Assembly (NCBI GenBank): GCA_938045355.1
Contig: CALIMU010000109.1
Location: 1-8,573, forward strand
DNA length: 8,573 nt
Source: an uncultured Clostridium sp.
GTDB taxonomy: Bacteria > Bacillota_A > Clostridia > TANB77 > CAG-508
Reading direction: 5' to 3'
Positions 6,575 through 8,573 of the stretch are shown one piece after another. Position numbers and translations under genes: made by a program. Within the stretch, counting starts at the first letter, position 1; every line of letters begins with the position of its first letter. The notes under the pieces are model-generated. The model did no database searches. It was not told the DNA's origin and saw only the letters and a program-made list of their open reading frames with translations.

Positions 6575-7297
6575 TTAATTCTTTTCTAAAATTTTCATAT
6601 ATCTTGAAACTTCCCTTATCATTGTATTATCAACTAATTCTACTAAGCTTGATAATGCTGTCTTAAATTGACTTGAAAATGGTTTTAAATTTAATCTACG
6701 TGCTCTTTGATTTTCATATATTATAGTTAAATCTCCATTATCATATGGGAATGTTATTATGTGTTCTTCATATCTTATATTTAAATCTTTTGTTAAATAT
6801 GAGATATAGTTCATACTTTGTGATGTAATTTTCTTTCCAAATATAACCCTATAAATTTCTCCATCTGAATTATATCCAGCAAATGCTTCAACTGCTTTTT
6901 CTAAACTATATATATCAAGTGTTGTCATCATAAATACTCTATCTTCTACACCTAAAGGAATTGAAGCTAATGCTTCCTTATTATCAACATCAAAAAATAC
7001 GAAATCGTATTTTTTTTCTGTATCTGACATATTTTCTAATATTCCTTCTTGTACAAGTTCATTATAATTACTATATCCAACTGCAATGTCAACTTTTGCT
7101 TCTGTTGTTATATATTTTTGTCCTTTTGCTGGTCTTGATATTTCTATAGATGGAATAATATATCTTGTTTTTTGTACTTCTGTAAAATCTACAATAAGGC
7201 AACTTTTTTGTTCCATTGTTGCTCCTCTTATTATTGTTGCTACATATTTTATTATATCTAGCTTATCCATTCCTCCAACAAAACATAATTTTTTCAA
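6575..7297 (-). CDS. MinD/ParA-fold protein lacking a canonical P-loop (CpaE/TadZ-like)
   Basis: A 240-residue frame starting at TTG. The start is chosen because AAGGAGG lies 5 nt upstream and the protein then opens with MKKLCFVGGMDKLD, a beta-strand and glycine turn typical of this fold. Two further hydrophobic strands ending in acidic residues, CLIVDF (about 33-38) and YDFVFFDVD (about 97-105), sit where MinD/ParA proteins have their nucleotide-sensing and Walker B strands. The GKGGxGKT P-loop is absent, since VGGMDKLD occupies that place, so ATP hydrolysis is doubtful. CpaE/TadZ proteins localise the Tad machine at particular sites in the cell. A non-catalytic partner of the next gene is a plausible role (inference). 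It ends 12 nt before the next start codon, so the two are probably cotranslated. It contains no CGG codon and no frameshift. Confidence 0.75.
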   Translation of the reverse strand: MKKLCFVGGMDKLDIIKYVATIIRGATMEQKSCLIVDFTEVQKTRYIIPSIEISRPAKGQKYITTEAKVDIAVGYSNYNELVQEGILENMSDTEKKYDFVFFDVDNKEALASIPLGVEDRVFMMTTLDIYSLEKAVEAFAGYNSDGEIYRVIFGKKITSQSMNYISYLTKDLNIRYEEHIITFPYDNGDLTIIYENQRARRLNLKPFSSQFKTALSSLVELVDNTMIREVSRYMKILEKN

Positions 7298-7302
7298 AAT
7301 TG

Positions 7303-7309
7303 CCTCCTT
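7303..7309 (-). promoter_or_regulatory. Ribosome binding site fixing the TTG start of the P-loop-less MinD-like gene
   Basis: AAGGAGG lies 5 nt before TTG 7297. No in-frame ATG lies nearby upstream, and the first ATG seen (overlapping codons 4-5) is out of frame. Confidence 0.8.
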
Positions 7310-7367
7310 GTTATATATATTATATCTATTAATCTTATTTTTAATATTACTATCTTTTTATATATTA

Positions 7368-8444
7368 TTATTTTGCTGCACCTTCTATAAATGTTTGTCT
7401 CTTTTCTGCTCTATCTTTTATTTCTTTTTGTACTGCAGAACTAATTCTACTTCTTAATTCTTCTGTTTGTGATGCTTGTAATATTTCATTTATAGGTCTT
7501 CTTATTAATGTATGATTATTAAGTGCTGTTCTATATTGTTGTTGTATTGCTGTTGCAATATTAGGATCTTGTACTAATAATTCATATACTTTATCACTTA
7601 CAGGATAATTTGCATTTGCTGCTGCTTGTATTCCTGGTTGTGTATAATTTACTGCATATAATTTAGCTCCTTCAACAGAATATGATTCTATAATTGCTGA
7701 ATTCATTTTTAATATTTCATCTTCTCTTAATTTTAACCATATTGATGTTGAATCTGATTTTTCTACAACTTTTTTAGCTGCTACTATAAAATCTTGTCCA
7801 TTTGGATATGATATTCTAACATCTATTGTGTCACCTTTTTGTAATTCTGTTGGAAGCATTATCATACTATATTCTACTAATCTATATGTTGAATTTATAT
7901 TATTTGTATCTGTTACTGCTTCTGATTTTAATGCAAGCATTTTTTCAGTTATTACAGTTCCTTTTGGTATATCAATAGTTGCAACTATAGTTTTATCAGC
8001 TTTTGAATCTCCAGTATTACCAGTACTTCCTGTTCCTGAACTTTGATTATTTGATTGTTTATCTCCATTAGGCATAATTGTTGATGCAAAATCTTTCTTT
8101 CCTGCTTTAGCTGTTAATTTATCATCTTTCTTTTCTAATAATGATGCAACATTTTTACCTGCTGTTGCATTTAAACTTTCTGGTGTTACTATCTTATCTG
8201 TTGGTATTGATGTAACAACTCCTTCCATAACTAAATCTTCTGGTTTAACTTCATTATTTGCCTTAATATCTCTTGCTGCAACATAAACTTGTTTTATCTT
8301 ACCTTTTTCTTTTTTTATTTCCCCATTTAATTTTGTTATTTGCATAAATGAAATTGCTCCTATAATTATTGCAATTACACCTCCTATTAATAATCCAGTT
8401 ATTAATGAATTTCTTGTTCTTCTTTCAATTGGATTTATAGCCAT
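7368..8444 (-). CDS. cpaB: CpaB/RcpC-like SAF-domain membrane protein of the Tad pilus cluster
   Basis: Reads as an uninterrupted 358-residue frame from ATG, with a strong GGAGGAGA binding site 3-4 nt upstream. A short cytoplasmic N-terminus is followed by one membrane segment at about residues 14-35. A SAF-like stretch begins near residue 51 (VYVAARDIKANNEV...PEDL). A Ser/Gly/Asn-rich linker runs from about 125 to 150, then a second SAF-like block (ATIDIPKGTVITEKML) and a CpaB-type segment (MLPTELQKGDTIDVRISYP). In Tad systems CpaB/RcpC is a periplasmic or wall-side protein that helps form the outer channel or modify the pilus. In a Gram-positive-like organism it more likely acts at the membrane-wall interface (inference). 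It is the first gene of the cluster, 70 nt upstream of the next. It contains no CGG codon and needs no frame correction, which makes it a useful control. Family assignment is fairly sure, exact function less so. Confidence 0.85.
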   Translation of the reverse strand: MAINPIERRTRNSLITGLLIGGVIAIIIGAISFMQITKLNGEIKKEKGKIKQVYVAARDIKANNEVKPEDLVMEGVVTSIPTDKIVTPESLNATAGKNVASLLEKKDDKLTAKAGKKDFASTIMPNGDKQSNNQSSGTGSTGNTGDSKADKTIVATIDIPKGTVITEKMLALKSEAVTDTNNINSTYRLVEYSMIMLPTELQKGDTIDVRISYPNGQDFIVAAKKVVEKSDSTSIWLKLREDEILKMNSAIIESYSVEGAKLYAVNYTQPGIQAAANANYPVSDKVYELLVQDPNIATAIQQQYRTALNNHTLIRRPINEILQASQTEELRSRISSAVQKEIKDRAEKRQTFIEGAAK

Positions 8445-8490
8445 CTTTCTCCTCCATATATTATATTTATTCGTTTTTTTATCTTTTGTT

Positions 8491-8520
8491 ATACTATATC
8501 TAATAATACATAAGATACAA
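8491..8520 (-). promoter_or_regulatory. Possible sigma-A-type promoter upstream of the cluster
   Basis: On the minus strand TTGTAT (8520-8515) is followed after 16 nt by TATAGT (8498-8493), about 50 nt before the first start codon. The region is so AT-rich that similar matches arise by chance, and TTGAAA nearer the window edge is an alternative -35. No terminator hairpin was seen between genes, which fits one transcript. Confidence 0.25.
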
Positions 8521-8573
8521 TACTTCTATATTAGTTATAATATTATATATCACCTATTTTTTTCAATTAATAT

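Noticed and set aside
7298..7367. A terminator or separate promoter between the first two genes
   Set aside because: The 70-nt gap is AT-rich without a stable hairpin plus T-run, and no clear -35/-10 pair stands out from background.
7086..7457. A 123-codon hydrophobic open frame on the plus strand
   Set aside because: It is antisense to coding sequence with clear protein families. The Leu/Phe/Ile-rich translation is what AT-rich antisense DNA gives. Similar plus-strand frames at 2918-3145, 3770-3985, 4530-4772, 5536-5736 and 7828-8046 were dropped for the same reason.
1..8573. CRISPR array, insertion sequence, tRNA/rRNA gene or attachment site
   Set aside because: No regularly spaced repeats, transposase-like protein, terminal inverted repeats or structured RNA gene could be recognised.

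Overview
The window is very AT-rich (roughly 27-30% G+C by eye). It carries strong GGAGG-type ribosome binding sites and a single gene cluster read entirely on the minus strand, from right to left. Codon use and gene content suggest a low-G+C Firmicute, possibly an uncultured gut Clostridia or Bacilli lineage. The taxonomy is an inference.

In transcription order the cluster encodes a Tad / type IVc pilus-like apparatus: a CpaB/RcpC-like SAF-domain membrane protein (7368-8444), a MinD-fold protein without a P-loop (6575-7297), a second CpaE/MinD-like protein (5716-6562), a CpaF-like secretion ATPase with an N-terminal membrane segment (3768-5696), a TadB-TadC fusion platform protein (1632-3740), two pilin-like proteins sharing a MENAS start and hydrophobic segment (776-1627 and 111-774), and the first 16 codons of another membrane protein (1-50). 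Spacings after the first gene are 1-28 nt, so this looks like one operon. The natural reading is that the ATPase drives the TadBC platform to assemble or export the pilin-like subunits, with the CpaB-like and MinD-like proteins as accessory and localisation factors.

The remarkable feature is how the genes are written. Five of the seven complete genes appear broken by single-base +1 frameshifts, 14 in all, and every break has the same form. An in-frame CGG codon is reached, and the reading frame continues correctly only if the C is skipped and the following GGN is read as glycine (equivalently, if the quadruplet CGGN is read as Gly). After this rule is applied, all five genes become uninterrupted frames: 281, 640, 701, 282 and 220 aa. 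The rule also restores conserved motifs, including the Walker A GEQGTGKT and the VGE motif of the ATPase. I found no in-frame CGG that can be read as ordinary arginine. Three CGG triplets lying out of phase with the codons need no correction. In-frame CGA and CGC are absent, and arginine is written AGA, AGG or CGT. Without the shift each gene stops within about 23 codons of the site.

This phase dependence argues for a codon-level decoding event: systematic +1 frameshifting or quadruplet decoding at an unassigned CGG codon, used repeatedly in ordinary genes. A strange systematic sequencing artefact cannot be excluded from one window. If real, it would be a bacterial counterpart of the mitochondrial systems in which a particular codon always triggers a frame change. 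Genome-wide counts, raw reads, the tRNA set and peptide mass spectrometry would decide.
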